Counted from the first letter of the stretch, positions 25,610 through 35,358 are shown. The stretch is DNA of 64,000 nucleotides from Pseudoalteromonas xiamenensis (GCF_042431545.1 NZ_JBHLYX010000016.1), one strand, 5' to 3'. Numbers and translations: made by a program. Notes: generated by a model from the sequence alone, not told the origin.

Positions 25610-26041
25610 CTATATGCCTACAAAAACAGTAAAGAGTAAACAAAGCCACTGCAAGAGGTTCATCAAGCAACTGATAAGAAAAATGCGATATCGGACAATA
25701 ACCGTGTTTTTTCCAAGATGAATAATGGCATGCGCAAAGCGAGTGATGACAAACACACAAGAGAATGCTACAAACCAAACACTAACAGTGTTTAGCGACA
25801 GTGCAGTAAGACTGGCAACGTAAAAGAGCACCGGAATTTCAAATTGGTTTATGAAACTTCTATCTGCAACTCTCACATGATCTGGCGCAGTTTCCAAACG
25901 CATTGTCGCAAAATCTTCTTTTTGTATTAATTTTTGCTTAGCCGCCGAGAAACGTCGACGACCCATAACGACGAGAATGCCATAAGTTAAAATAACTTGG
26001 GCAAAAATCGTCAGAATTAAGAACTTTTCTAGCATTTGCAT
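25610..26041 (-). CDS. MAPEG family membrane protein
   Basis: A 143-residue protein with four predicted membrane helices. The signature INQFEIPVLFYVASL, followed by RFAHAIIHLGKNTVIVRY, is characteristic of the MAPEG superfamily (membrane-associated proteins in eicosanoid and glutathione metabolism). Bacterial members are often of unknown substrate; some act as microsomal-type glutathione transferases. Stands alone, divergent from the pitrilysin-type gene. Identification of family is good, activity uncertain. Confidence 0.85.
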   Translation of the reverse strand: MQMLEKFLILTIFAQVILTYGILVVMGRRRFSAAKQKLIQKEDFATMRLETAPDHVRVADRSFINQFEIPVLFYVASLTALSLNTVSVWFVAFSCVFVITRFAHAIIHLGKNTVIVRYRIFLISCLMNLLQWLCLLFTVFVGI

Positions 26042-26189
26042 GCTCCTACGATTTACTTAATGTTACAAACACACGACCTATAGTCGTTGCAAATGACAAC
26101 ATATTTCATAATGATAGTGTTAATCAAGAGGTACAAGTTAAGAGTGCATCTTAAACTTTGTAGCAAAGAATTTATAAAAATGGATTGAT

Positions 26190-29072
26190 ATGAAAAAACT
26201 ATTTCCCCTTACGCTTCTCAGTATTGCAATTTTATCGGGCTGTAATTCAACACCATCTCAAGTTTATTCAAGCACGGAGTCTGCGCAGGCATTAGCGCCT
26301 CTCGTGGTCAGTCCTAACGATAAGCGCCAATACAAAACATTAACGCTCGCCAATGGCATCGACGTCATCTTAGTGTCTGACCCTAGCGCAGAAAAATCTG
26401 CTGCAGCATTAAGCGTTGGGGTTGGGCTTTTACATGATCCAATGTCGCAACAGGGACTAGCGCATTATCTCGAGCACATGCTGTTTTTGGGAACTGAGAA
26501 ATATCCTGATACCAAAGGCTATTCAGAATTCATGACTAAAAATGGCGGAGATCAAAATGCATATACGTGGTTGGACATTACGAATTACATGTTCAAAGTA
26601 AATAACGATGCGTATGGCGAAGCGCTCGACCGCTTCTCTGATTTTTTCAAAGCACCCAAGCTTTATCCCGAATATTCTGATAAAGAAAAGCACGCCGTTA
26701 ACGCAGAATGGTCGATGCGCCGTGAAATGGACTTTTTTGGGCAGTATAAACTGGCTCGAAACATGATGGGCGACCATCCGGCAAATCGATTTTTGATCGG
26801 AAACTTAGAAACGCTAGGCGATAAAGAAACGAGTAAACTGCACACTGAAATGGTTAATTTTTACGATCAATATTATTCCTCAAACATCATGAAAGTTGCG
26901 ATGATTTCAAACAAATCCATTGCTGAAATGGAGAAGCTCGCTGATCAGTATTTCTCGGATATTAAGAATAAAAATATTGACCGGCCTAAAGTGGAGCAGA
27001 AGCTAGATTTGTCGAAAGTGGCCGGCAAGAAGATTTTTTACAAGCCTAAAGAAGATGTGAAACAGATCAAACTAGATTTCACAATCGACAATAACATGGA
27101 CCAGTTTGCTGCGAAGCCAAATTACTTCGTAACGTACTTAATTGCTAATGAAATGGCTGGAAGTCCTGCTCAAGTCCTTAAGCAACAGGGTTGGGTTAGT
27201 CAGTTATCTGCAGGTACGGAGCCCGATCTTTACGGTAACTATGGTTCGCTGACGGTTAATATTGAATTAACTGATGAGGGTATGAAGCACCGAGAGGAAA
27301 TCGTTGCTACGGTGATGAACTATATCAACTTAGTTAAAGACAAAGGCATTGATAGTAAATATTTCCACGAAATTAAAACAGCGTTACAAAACCAATTCCG
27401 TTTTCTCGAAAAAGGAGACGAGTTTAATTACGTCAGTAACCTAACTGACAGCATGCAAAAATATCCTCTGCAACATGTCATCGATGCTGGTTTCCATTAT
27501 GCGGGATTCGACGCCAAGGCGGTACGTAATGTATTAAATAGCTTAAATGATAAGTCTGTTCGGATCTGGTATGTGTCAAAACAGGAAGAAACTGATAGCA
27601 AGCTGCATTTTTACGATGGCGAGTATCGAATTGAACCTATTTCGCCAGACGAGGTGAAATCTTGGCATGAAAAGAGCCAGTTTGCTTTGCAATTGCCAAG
27701 TGTAAACAAATTACTACCAGAGAGCTTTGACATTAAAGAATCGCTCGCAAATACCGGACAAAACCCTGCAATTGTGTTTGATAAACCCGGTTTAAAAATT
27801 TGGCATTTGGGTAGCCAGAGCTTTGCGCACCAGCCAAAAGGTTCTTTGGATATTTCAATCAATACGCCGCTTGCGACTCAAAATGAAAAGAATGCCATTT
27901 TGTTTGCCGTTTGGGCCGATCTTTATAACTTGCAACAGAGTAAGCTCATTACCGAAGCGTCAGTCGCAGGTGTCCCTTTCTCACTGTCTGCTAGCAATGG
28001 TTTATCGTTAAACATATCTGGTTTTACGGATAAGCAAACGGTTCTGCTCGAGGAAGCTTTAAAAGCACTTACGATAAAAGTGGATGAGCAGAGTTTCGCT
28101 CAAGCCCTTGAGCGACAGCGTCAGGCTATTTTTAATCAGGGTCAGCAATTCCCGATTTATCAGGCGTTTGGTAAACTTTCTGAGTTAGTCGTGAACTCAA
28201 GCTTTGATGATAAATCCGTCCTAGAAGCACTTAACAGTGTCACACTCAAAGACTTCGAACTGCTTCAAAAGTCAACACTTGAACAACATCAAACACGTGT
28301 ATTTAGTTTTGGAAATTATGATCAAGCTGATATTGATCAAATGGCAAAACTATTAGACAAAACGCTTGCACCGAAACGCGTTACCGAGTTCCAAAAAGCA
28401 AAATATTGGAAACCTGAATCTGAGCAAGTACTCGTTTGGAATGAAGACTTAGCTGTTGCTGATGTGGCTATTGTAGATATGTTCATGAACCCAACGCCAG
28501 GGTACAAAGCGAAAGCGGCTGCTGCTGTGTTACAAGGTCATATTGGTACGGCGGTATTTGAAAAGTTGAGAACAGAAGAGCAACTTGCCTATGCAGTAGG
28601 TGCTTCTGCACGCGCAATCAATGAATACTCAGGTCTTGCGTTTTACATTCAAACACCAGTCAAAAATGTTGCAGACATGCAAAAACGCTTTGACGAATAT
28701 AAACATGAATATGCACAAGAATTGGCAACGTTAGACTCAGAAACATTCTCGAAACTCAAGAATGCAGTGTTAGTTTCATTAACAGAGCCTGCCAAAAACT
28801 TGAGTGATGAAGTGTCTCCTTTTATTCGTGACTGGTATAAAGAAAACTACAACTATGACTCAAAGTCGAAGTTAATTGCTGCAGTCGAACAGATAACGAT
28901 TGATGATGTAAAACGTTACTACCAAGAGACAGTAATGAATGACAAAGCCGCTCGCTTAAATATACAACTTCGTGGTAAAAAGTTTGCATCAGAACCCTTT
29001 GCACAACTTGAAGGCCAAAAACGAATTGAATCAGTCGATGCAATGAAAGAGCAAGTGAAGTTCCAATTGTAG
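26190..29072 (+). CDS. Pitrilysin/insulinase (M16) family metalloprotease lipoprotein
   Basis: A 960-residue zinc protease, nearly the length of E. coli protease III (962). A lipoprotein signal ends at C18 (ILSGC). The inverted zinc motif H92-Y-L-E95-H96 lies in GLAHYLEHMLFLGTEKYP, with E173 in NAEWSMRRE as the third ligand, the same spacing as in protease III. The second half contains the inactive M16 domains, including RTEEQLAYAVGASA. It degrades small to medium peptides in the periplasm. The GNAT gene starts 10 bases after its stop and may be cotranscribed. The start ATG 26190 gives a complete lipoprotein signal. Could be annotated ptrA, though the lipobox differs from E. coli's secreted form. 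Confidence 0.93.
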   Translation: MKKLFPLTLLSIAILSGCNSTPSQVYSSTESAQALAPLVVSPNDKRQYKTLTLANGIDVILVSDPSAEKSAAALSVGVGLLHDPMSQQGLAHYLEHMLFLGTEKYPDTKGYSEFMTKNGGDQNAYTWLDITNYMFKVNNDAYGEALDRFSDFFKAPKLYPEYSDKEKHAVNAEWSMRREMDFFGQYKLARNMMGDHPANRFLIGNLETLGDKETSKLHTEMVNFYDQYYSSNIMKVAMISNKSIAEMEKLADQYFSDIKNKNIDRPKVEQKLDLSKVAGKKIFYKPKEDVKQIKLDFTIDNNMDQFAAKPNYFVTYLIANEMAGSPAQVLKQQGWVSQLSAGTEPDLYGNYGSLTVNIELTDEGMKHREEIVATVMNYINLVKDKGIDSKYFHEIKTALQNQFRFLEKGDEFNYVSNLTDSMQKYPLQHVIDAGFHYAGFDAKAVRNVLNSLNDKSVRIWYVSKQEETDSKLHFYDGEYRIEPISPDEVKSWHEKSQFALQLPSVNKLLPESFDIKESLANTGQNPAIVFDKPGLKIWHLGSQSFAHQPKGSLDISINTPLATQNEKNAILFAVWADLYNLQQSKLITEASVAGVPFSLSASNGLSLNISGFTDKQTVLLEEALKALTIKVDEQSFAQALERQRQAIFNQGQQFPIYQAFGKLSELVVNSSFDDKSVLEALNSVTLKDFELLQKSTLEQHQTRVFSFGNYDQADIDQMAKLLDKTLAPKRVTEFQKAKYWKPESEQVLVWNEDLAVADVAIVDMFMNPTPGYKAKAAAAVLQGHIGTAVFEKLRTEEQLAYAVGASARAINEYSGLAFYIQTPVKNVADMQKRFDEYKHEYAQELATLDSETFSKLKNAVLVSLTEPAKNLSDEVSPFIRDWYKENYNYDSKSKLIAAVEQITIDDVKRYYQETVMNDKAARLNIQLRGKKFASEPFAQLEGQKRIESVDAMKEQVKFQL

Positions 29073-29082
29073 GATAGAAACC

Positions 29083-29592
29083 GTGTTAAGTACCCCTAGA
29101 ACCAAAATTCGTAAAGCGCAGATAGGTGACGTTGATTTTATTTTTAAATTGCTCAACGAAGAGGGTTTTTTGAAATTTATTGGAGATAGGGGTATCAAAC
29201 AAAAAGAAGATGCGGAGAAATATATTGAATCCGCCTTTTTTAACTCTTATGCGACGCATGGATTGTGTTCTCCCTTTATCATTTCTGATGTAGAGGGTCG
29301 TGCAGTGGGGATTGCAGGGTTTTACCATCGTCCCAGTATGCAATGTCCTGATTTAGGCTTTGCGTTTTTAAAAGAAATCGAAGGACAAGGCTACGCTTTT
29401 GAAGCATGTCAGGAAATCCTTTCATTTGCAGCTGAGTCGTTAAAACTAAAGACGGTTGCCGGTATTTTGATGCCATCTAACCAACGCTCGAAGTCTTTAT
29501 TGAAGAGATTAGGGTTCAAGGAACTGGGTAATATCGTTATTAACCCAAATCTGGAAAAAGTGTTGTTGATGCACATCGATTTATCGAAGTAA
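29083..29592 (+). CDS. GNAT family N-acetyltransferase
   Basis: A 169-residue acetyltransferase of the RimJ/RimL type. Visible are TKIRKAQIGDVDFIFKLLNEEGFLKFIGD at the start, PDLGFAFLKEIEGQGYAFEACQEILSFA for the acetyl-CoA loop (Q/G-x-G-Y/F-A) and NQRSKSLLKRLGF near the end. Initiates at GTG 29083 with TAGGATAG from the previous stop codon acting as ribosome binding site. Target unknown. Confidence 0.85.
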   Translation: MLSTPRTKIRKAQIGDVDFIFKLLNEEGFLKFIGDRGIKQKEDAEKYIESAFFNSYATHGLCSPFIISDVEGRAVGIAGFYHRPSMQCPDLGFAFLKEIEGQGYAFEACQEILSFAAESLKLKTVAGILMPSNQRSKSLLKRLGFKELGNIVINPNLEKVLLMHIDLSK

Positions 29593-29643
29593 GTATATGT
29601 ATAAATTAAAAAATAAAACGAAAGAAATTTCCAGTATCGTCGA

Positions 29644-30072
29644 ATGAAAACTATGACAAAGTCCGTTAAACAACGAATAGGTAGTATCGCCCTCGTCGTA
29701 GAAAACTATGACGATGCGATTGAATTCTATACTCAGAAGCTACAGTTTGCCGTGGTGGAGGATACGGATTTAGGTGGTGGTAAGCGCTGGGTGTTGATCT
29801 CCCCTCCAAATTCGAATGGGACAAATCTTCTGCTTGCCAAAGCAACAACTAGTGAACAAAAAGCGACTATTGGATATCAAACGGGAGGTCGAGTTTTCTT
29901 ATTTTTACATACCAATGATTTTTGGCGAGATTACGAATCAATGCGCAAAAATGGGGTCACATTTCATGAAACCCCAAGGGTAGAACCCTATGGTACCGTT
30001 GCAGTGTTTCAAGATTTATACGGTAATAAGTGGGACCTTTTACAGCTTGATGCAGAGCTAGAAACACTTTAG
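29644..30072 (+). CDS. Glyoxalase/VOC family protein
   Basis: A 142-residue single-module vicinal oxygen chelate protein: IGSIALVVENYDDAIEFYTQKLQF opens the fold and VAVFQDLYGNKWDLLQ closes it with the typical D-x-x-G-N motif. Members are metal-dependent lyases, dioxygenases or resistance proteins. The metal positions cannot be assigned with certainty. An alternative start MTKSV lies at 29653. It follows the GNAT gene by 51 bases. Confidence 0.85.
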   Translation: MKTMTKSVKQRIGSIALVVENYDDAIEFYTQKLQFAVVEDTDLGGGKRWVLISPPNSNGTNLLLAKATTSEQKATIGYQTGGRVFLFLHTNDFWRDYESMRKNGVTFHETPRVEPYGTVAVFQDLYGNKWDLLQLDAELETL

Positions 30073-30085
30073 AAATCTAGCCTAA

Positions 30086-30706
30086 CTATTGGCTATATGT
30101 ACTTTCCATCAAACTTAGTTTTTGTCGAATTAATGCTACAAGTTTATCCAGATTCAACTGATGAGATTTGACCAGTTCTGGGAAACCTTCGTGCGACAAA
30201 GCTTGTTCAAATCCGAAGGAAAACTGACCTTTAAGTTCCTTTGAGCTGTTTTCGAATTGATATAAATAAAACACGCCTGTAAGTGCTGCTTGATTTGATT
30301 TTATACCCACAAGTTGATCGATTCTCACATCGACGACCCAACTTGGGCTTAGTGATTTTGTCGATTTCCCACTCGGTGTGAATATAAACTGGGATTCATC
30401 GTGATTTAGTGCCACAAGTATATATTGAGTGACTAGCTTACTTGGGTTTGACGCCCATTGATGGTAATTCGCGAGGTGTGTTATACCTGAATCTAACACT
30501 TGAACCAAGGCAGGGCTATCTGAGACGCCGACGATATCGACATTTTTAACCAAAACGGCGTGTTTGGCTGTCGAGTTAAACACAACGCCCTGATTTGAGA
30601 GCGGCGTATTAAATTGGTAGTAATAGGTCTCGCTCACGGGGGTAGGTGCACACGCCGAAAGTATAAGCAATGTACACGCTGTAGTAATAATCGAGATGGC
30701 TCGCAT
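30086..30706 (-). CDS. pqiC: PqiC-type lipoprotein of the Pqi intermembrane transport system
   Basis: A 206-residue outer-membrane lipoprotein (lipobox LLILSAC) of the ABC-type transport auxiliary component family (YmbA/PqiC). It has the family opening YYYQFNTPLS and a strand-rich body with WVVDVRIDQLVG. In E. coli, PqiC anchors the PqiB tube to the outer membrane. Directly follows pqiB with the stop and start touching, so it is translated from the same transcript. The 3' end nearly meets the VOC gene from the other strand. Confidence 0.85.
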   Translation of the reverse strand: MRAISIITTACTLLILSACAPTPVSETYYYQFNTPLSNQGVVFNSTAKHAVLVKNVDIVGVSDSPALVQVLDSGITHLANYHQWASNPSKLVTQYILVALNHDESQFIFTPSGKSTKSLSPSWVVDVRIDQLVGIKSNQAALTGVFYLYQFENSSKELKGQFSFGFEQALSHEGFPELVKSHQLNLDKLVALIRQKLSLMESTYSQ

Positions 30707-32362
30707 TTATTTACCACCAGGTACAGGGTCTAGTTGCATTTGATTATTGAACAACAACATATTCGGTTGTTCTTTAAACCCCTTTGTAAGTGGCTTTAAT
30801 GTTTGACTGAGTTCTTCAAGCTCAGACAGTGTCGTTGTTAATTGATCAACCATATCTGAACCTTGTTGATAGTTCGTCAAAGTGCCTTCAAATTGTTTGA
30901 GGCTACTTGTTAGTTGATCTAAAGTTGCTTTTAAGCTGTCTAAATTTGTTGTCATTTTGGTTGCAGCGCCATTGTTGTTTAACTCTTCAATAGTCGCGTT
31001 TAGGTTTGAAGCTAAGGCCTTATATTCCCCAATCGCACTATTTAGGCTTGAAACAGTTGTTTCAATTGGCAAGGCATTTAATTTTGTGAGCAAAGTGTTA
31101 ACTTGCTCGCTTATCGCCGTAAAACCACTCGTAATGCTTGGCAGAACGGGGTAATACGCATTTTGTCTCATCCTTGCAGGAGGCGCACTAGGATACATAT
31201 CTAAGTCCACATATGCACCACCTGTTAAAAAATTACCACTTTTTAACGAAGCGCGCAAACCAGAATTAATCCATTTTTCTATGTTAGTATGCCAAAAAGT
31301 ACGGGCTTCTTTACTATTTTCGAATATTCGACCGTATTCAACACGGATCACAACCGGAATTGAGGTCTCATCCGTTCTAAAATGCAAAGGTTTGCCATTA
31401 ACTAAAATGTTAGCGGGTGCTTGAGATACAGTTCCTATTCGCATTCCTCGATATTCGACAGGTGCGCCAACGTTCAGGCCCCGAATGGATTGTTCAAATT
31501 CAATCACGTAATAGTCAAAATCATTGAAGCGTTGTTCTAACGCTTGATTGTAGGTGCTGAATAAAGGGAAGGTGCTTCCTTCTGATACAACGCTCCCTTT
31601 CGATTTGCCCGGAGGGTAATCTAATGAAACGCCACCTTTTAGCAGTTTAGACAACGAGCCTGTATTGACACTGATGCCATCAACGGATAAATCAACGCTG
31701 AGTCCTGAACTTAACCAAAAAATGGTATTGTCAGCGATTAGGTTGTCGTAAGGTGCATAAATGAAGAGACCGTATTCCATTGATTGGGTCTCAACATCGA
31801 ACTCGGCGGTTTCAATTTGGCCAATTTTATAGTTTCTGAAAAACAAACCTGTAGCAACGTCCAGTACTTCGCCACCTTTGCTTTGTAGCTTATAGCGCCT
31901 ACCGTCAACATCATTGGAAATAAGTGCAGGGCCATCGGAGAGCGCAAATAAATTTGCCTTGTTTTCAGATTTTCCGGGAAGAAACTCGAGGTACATGCCA
32001 GACAAAAGCGTACTCATCCCAGAAATACCTGATTCATCTATCCGCGGTTTAACAACCCAAATTTTGCTGTCTTCTTTGAGTATGTCTGAATACTCAGTCT
32101 CTATGCGTGCGCGTGCAACCACGGTGTTGCGTTCAATTTCTAGGCGTAACGAGTCAATAAGGCCGATTTTGACATTTTTTACTTTGATTTCTGTTTTTCC
32201 GGCAACAATACCTTCCGCATCATTCATGGTAATAAATATAGTCTGGCCTTGGCGTAAATGGTGTTGATACAGCATCCACAAAGCGACCAGCAGCGCAACC
32301 AGCGGTAGTAGCCAGATATAAGAAAGTTTGGACTTTTCTTGTTTGATAATCGGATCAGCCAT
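30707..32362 (-). CDS. pqiB: PqiB, MCE-domain intermembrane lipid transport protein
   Basis: A 551-residue inner-membrane-anchored protein. One N-terminal TM helix (YIWLLPLVALLVALWMLY) is followed by three MCE domains: GQTIFITMNDAEGIVAGKTEIKVKNVKIG, then a second starting near DGRRYKLQSKGGEVLDVATGLFFRNYKIG, and a third near VIEFEQSIRGLNVGAPVEYRGMRIGTV; a long coiled coil (about 430-530) follows. In E. coli the hexamer forms a syringe-like channel spanning the periplasm. It overlaps pqiA by 8 bases and abuts pqiC, confirming a pqiABC operon. Stress-inducible in E. coli; regulation here unseen. Confidence 0.95.
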   Translation of the reverse strand: MADPIIKQEKSKLSYIWLLPLVALLVALWMLYQHHLRQGQTIFITMNDAEGIVAGKTEIKVKNVKIGLIDSLRLEIERNTVVARARIETEYSDILKEDSKIWVVKPRIDESGISGMSTLLSGMYLEFLPGKSENKANLFALSDGPALISNDVDGRRYKLQSKGGEVLDVATGLFFRNYKIGQIETAEFDVETQSMEYGLFIYAPYDNLIADNTIFWLSSGLSVDLSVDGISVNTGSLSKLLKGGVSLDYPPGKSKGSVVSEGSTFPLFSTYNQALEQRFNDFDYYVIEFEQSIRGLNVGAPVEYRGMRIGTVSQAPANILVNGKPLHFRTDETSIPVVIRVEYGRIFENSKEARTFWHTNIEKWINSGLRASLKSGNFLTGGAYVDLDMYPSAPPARMRQNAYYPVLPSITSGFTAISEQVNTLLTKLNALPIETTVSSLNSAIGEYKALASNLNATIEELNNNGAATKMTTNLDSLKATLDQLTSSLKQFEGTLTNYQQGSDMVDQLTTTLSELEELSQTLKPLTKGFKEQPNMLLFNNQMQLDPVPGGK

Positions 32363-33578
32363 GAATTTCCTTTGGATTGTCCCAAATAAGTCTAGGATCG
32401 AAATAGTGAACAGCCATGATTTGCGTAAACACCATTAAGGCGAAGAATAATACACCAATGTCTGCGGTAACTGACATAAAAACACCGAGTTGAACTAACG
32501 ATACCAAGAATATAACGACAAAAACATCAATCATTGACCATTTTCCAATGAGCTCAATGTAACGATAAATTTGCGTGTACTGATGGGAGCGAGCGTGACT
32601 TAATTGGTTGACTTGGTAAAGCAACACGCCAATAGCGACGAGCTTTACCACGGGGATCATAATACTGGCGATGAAAATCACAATGGCGATGGGATAGGAG
32701 CCACTGTCCCAAAGCTGCAGCACGCCTGTAAAAATGGTCGAAGGGATGGACTCGTGTAATTGTTGCGTGTTCATTATCGGTAACAAGTTCGCAGGGAAGA
32801 ATAAAACAATACTTGTTGCCAACCAGGCTGAGACTTTAGTAAGGCTTTCTGGTTTTCGCGAATAAAGTAACGTGTGACATCTTGGGCAAAAAGCGTCTTT
32901 AGATATTTGGCTGCAGGTAGGGCAGCATTTTATGCCTTGAGAGGAAGCGGTTTGTGTTTTATCAACATCCTCGGGTGAAGTATAAGGTGATATTCTTTCC
33001 CACAAATCATCTAAATGTATCAAATTCAGCATCTGAATAAAGCACGCTACAAAACCGCCATATGCCCAAAAGCTTGGGCCGAACTCAATATCAGCGAGAA
33101 CCATGAGTTTGATGAGGCTGACTAAAATTGCGATAAGAAATATTTCCGACATGTTCCAAGGTTCTGCATAAGTCAGTAACTTTGTAAGCCTGCGAGCGAA
33201 AGAAAGTTGCACCTTGTTCCAAATAGGCGAGTACATCATGAGCACAGTAGCTAAAATAATACTAGGAAATACGATAACGAATAATGAAAGGAATACGGCA
33301 AGCGTTTTAGCGTCATGTTCGCCCAACGTCGGTATCGCGGTAAGCAGCGTAACAGAGTGTTTTATACCACCCATGGAAAATGAAATAAATTCGTAGCTTA
33401 AACTTGATATTAATAAAAGAAGAGCAGAAAGCGCGAACGCAAAGACGGATTGAGTTGAAGACGTCTTCGGTGCTTGGATTGGGGCTTTACAAAATCCACA
33501 ATATGCCTTTTGCCCACAACTGAGTAGGGGAAGTTCCGAAAAGTGGTCGCAGTGTCTACAAACAATGAGTTTTGGCAT
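32355..33578 (-). CDS. pqiA: PqiA integral membrane protein
   Basis: A 407-residue protein with two tandem PqiA domains, each beginning with a zinc-ribbon-like cysteine cluster: CRHCDHFSELPLLSCGQKAYCGFC at 7-30 and CCPTCSQISKDAFCPRCHTLL around 218-238. Each is followed by four membrane helices. It is the inner-membrane partner of PqiB. The start ATG has little Shine-Dalgarno. First gene of pqiABC, divergent from the binding protein at 33671. Confidence 0.93.
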   Translation of the reverse strand: MPKLIVCRHCDHFSELPLLSCGQKAYCGFCKAPIQAPKTSSTQSVFAFALSALLLLISSLSYEFISFSMGGIKHSVTLLTAIPTLGEHDAKTLAVFLSLFVIVFPSIILATVLMMYSPIWNKVQLSFARRLTKLLTYAEPWNMSEIFLIAILVSLIKLMVLADIEFGPSFWAYGGFVACFIQMLNLIHLDDLWERISPYTSPEDVDKTQTASSQGIKCCPTCSQISKDAFCPRCHTLLYSRKPESLTKVSAWLATSIVLFFPANLLPIMNTQQLHESIPSTIFTGVLQLWDSGSYPIAIVIFIASIMIPVVKLVAIGVLLYQVNQLSHARSHQYTQIYRYIELIGKWSMIDVFVVIFLVSLVQLGVFMSVTADIGVLFFALMVFTQIMAVHYFDPRLIWDNPKEIHG

Positions 33579-33610
33579 GTATCACTAATCCGCTGCAAAT
33601 AGTTTTGCTT

Positions 33611-33643
33611 TTGACAATATAGTTTGTGATTATGGATTATAAT
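33611..33643 (+). promoter_or_regulatory. Sigma-70-type promoter for the binding-protein gene
   Basis: TTGACA at 33611-33616 is a perfect -35. Downstream, GATTAT at 33635-33640 (18-base spacing) or TATAAT at 33638-33643 (21-base spacing) could be the -10. Confidence 0.5.
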
Positions 33644-33670
33644 AACACCAGTTGCCTAAACGGTTAAGGG

Positions 33671-34444
33671 ATGAAAATGAAGCAGCTATTTGTGCTATGT
33701 ATTCTGTTGCTTGGTTTTCAGGTAAATGCGAGTGGTTATAACAGTGATGTTAGTATCAAGTCTACGCAATTAGTTATTGCGGCAAGTGGTTTCGTCCCTC
33801 CTTATGTAATTCAACAAAGCGACAGCGGCTACCAATTAGAGTTAATTAAAGCTTCTTTGCGGACGCAAGGTATAGAAAATATAGAATTCGTATACATGTC
33901 CAATAAGCGCGCTGAGCAAGCGCTGAAATCAGGTATGGTGGACGTAGTTGTCAATTTGCCGAATACTTTTGGAGGTAAAGTGTTTGCCAGTGACACTTTA
34001 CTTAGCTACCAAAATTTCGCGATAAGTCTTAAAGAAAATAATTATCGGATTGAAACGCCGCAAGACCTTAAAGGATTTGGCGTTGTTGCGTTTCAAAACG
34101 CGAGTGCGTTTTTAGGTAATGATTATCGCTTAGCAACGAAACAGCTCAGGTCCTATGAGGAAATCGTTAACCAATTTGCACAGGTCGAATTACTGATGAA
34201 AGGTTGGGCCGATGTGATCGTGATGGAACGAAGGATCTTCGAATATTACTTAGCAAAATATGCCAAAAAGCACCCAACTAAAGATGTTGTTTTTCATCCG
34301 TTGTTTAATCCAGCCCCAAGACCTATTTACTTTTTAAGTGAATCAATGCGCGACGTGTTTAATTTGGGCTTAAACGAAATCAAAATTACGGGTGAATACC
34401 AAGCCATTTTGGCTACAAATGGACGAATTTACGCAAAACGTTGA
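33671..34444 (+). CDS. Periplasmic solute-binding protein family 3, orphan
   Basis: A 257-residue exported protein: signal peptide (QLFVLCILLLGFQVNA-SG), then TQLVIAASGFVPPYVIQQSDSGYQLELIKASLRTQGI, the opening of the type 2 binding fold, with the ligand-site regions around SNKRAEQALKSGMVDVVVNLP and LKGFGVVAFQNASAFLG. No transporter subunits adjoin. It is one of several orphan binding proteins in this window. ATG 33671 is followed by a second in-frame ATG at 33677 (MKQLFVL); either is possible. Ligand unknown. Confidence 0.78.
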   Translation: MKMKQLFVLCILLLGFQVNASGYNSDVSIKSTQLVIAASGFVPPYVIQQSDSGYQLELIKASLRTQGIENIEFVYMSNKRAEQALKSGMVDVVVNLPNTFGGKVFASDTLLSYQNFAISLKENNYRIETPQDLKGFGVVAFQNASAFLGNDYRLATKQLRSYEEIVNQFAQVELLMKGWADVIVMERRIFEYYLAKYAKKHPTKDVVFHPLFNPAPRPIYFLSESMRDVFNLGLNEIKITGEYQAILATNGRIYAKR

Positions 34445-34500
34445 GGTGTCAATGAGGACCGCATTGGTTATGCGATCCAATTTGGGCCGTTTACAGAGAG

Positions 34501-35301
34501 CTATTCAAATACTGCAACGGTTTGTCGGCTAATCGCCAATAGCTTCCCGTCTTGACTCCAAATGTTTGCATCCTCAAGTCCGTAGCCATTCGCGCTGTGA
34601 TGAGTAATTGCTTCAAATCCTAGCCAAGAATCGGCGTCTAGATTTATTTCATCGATAAATTCGATATACCAAGACATGCTACTGGCAGGTGCTGGTTTCG
34701 AAAATTTTTGCAGAAGTGTTGGTGGCCACGCATCGGTAAGCGCCGTAACGTGCATTTCGTTCATTGCCGTGTCTGGAGTGGCTTTAAACTTCATCCAACC
34801 ACCAAGATGTGAGGACGTTGCGTTGCTAAAAGGCAATGCGCCTTGTTGAGGATTCAATGCGACGTGTTGGAAAAAGGCTGGCATGATACCTTCTTGATAG
34901 GGCAAAACACGTTCAGGCTGAACAGGTGATAAGCCACATTCTTTTGTAATCGCAACTTCAATTCGCGAATCACGTTTCATTGCATAGCACCCTTGTGCTA
35001 CAACGCAAACTTGCCCATTTTGTGTAATTTTAGCTAATAACTGTGTTGCGCTTTTGCCTTCTCTTAGAACCTCGATATCAATATCAAATGAGATTCCAGG
35101 CTCAAGAGGCCCAACAAAGTTAGTGCTTAACGAAAGTAATCTACGTTGGTCCTTGATTTTTTTGCTCATCGCACAAATTAACATGGCGGCAGAAATCCCA
35201 CCAAATGCCGTTCGACCTTGGCACCAATCGGCTGGGAAAGAAAAGTTTTTGTTCGAGTCGTTTACTGCGACTTGTTGGATAAGTTGATCAAATGTGGTCA
35301 T
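34501..35301 (-). CDS. Acyl-CoA thioesterase, double hot-dog (TesB-like) family
   Basis: A 266-residue cytoplasmic enzyme predicted to hydrolyse acyl-CoA to free acid. The first hot-dog repeat contains WCQGRTAFGGISAAMLICAM, the acyl-CoA-binding G-rich helix, and FVGPLEPGISFDIDIEVLREGKSATQLLAKI; the second has ADSWLGFEAITHHSANGYGLEDANIWSQDGKLLAISRQTVAVFE. Perfect AAGGAGG Shine-Dalgarno before ATG 35301. A near-ideal FadR-type palindrome lies about 40 bases upstream, linking the gene to fatty acid metabolism. The 3' neighbour converges. Confidence 0.85.
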   Translation of the reverse strand: MTTFDQLIQQVAVNDSNKNFSFPADWCQGRTAFGGISAAMLICAMSKKIKDQRRLLSLSTNFVGPLEPGISFDIDIEVLREGKSATQLLAKITQNGQVCVVAQGCYAMKRDSRIEVAITKECGLSPVQPERVLPYQEGIMPAFFQHVALNPQQGALPFSNATSSHLGGWMKFKATPDTAMNEMHVTALTDAWPPTLLQKFSKPAPASSMSWYIEFIDEINLDADSWLGFEAITHHSANGYGLEDANIWSQDGKLLAISRQTVAVFE

Positions 35302-35339
35302 AACGCCTCCTTGAAATAGACGTTATCTATAGCATATTA

Positions 35340-35358
35340 AATCTGGTCATACCAGATT
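35340..35358. promoter_or_regulatory. FadR-type operator upstream of the thioesterase gene
   Basis: AATCTGGT-CAT-ACCAGATT is a perfect inverted repeat with 8-bp arms and 3-base spacer. It is almost identical to the E. coli fadB operator (ATCTGGTACGACCAGAT). It lies upstream of the minus-strand thioesterase gene. Confidence 0.65.

Noticed and set aside
34445..34500. Hairpin between the binding-protein and thioesterase genes
   Set aside because: GGACCGCAT / ATGCGATCC pairs imperfectly and has no T-run, so it is not listed as a terminator.
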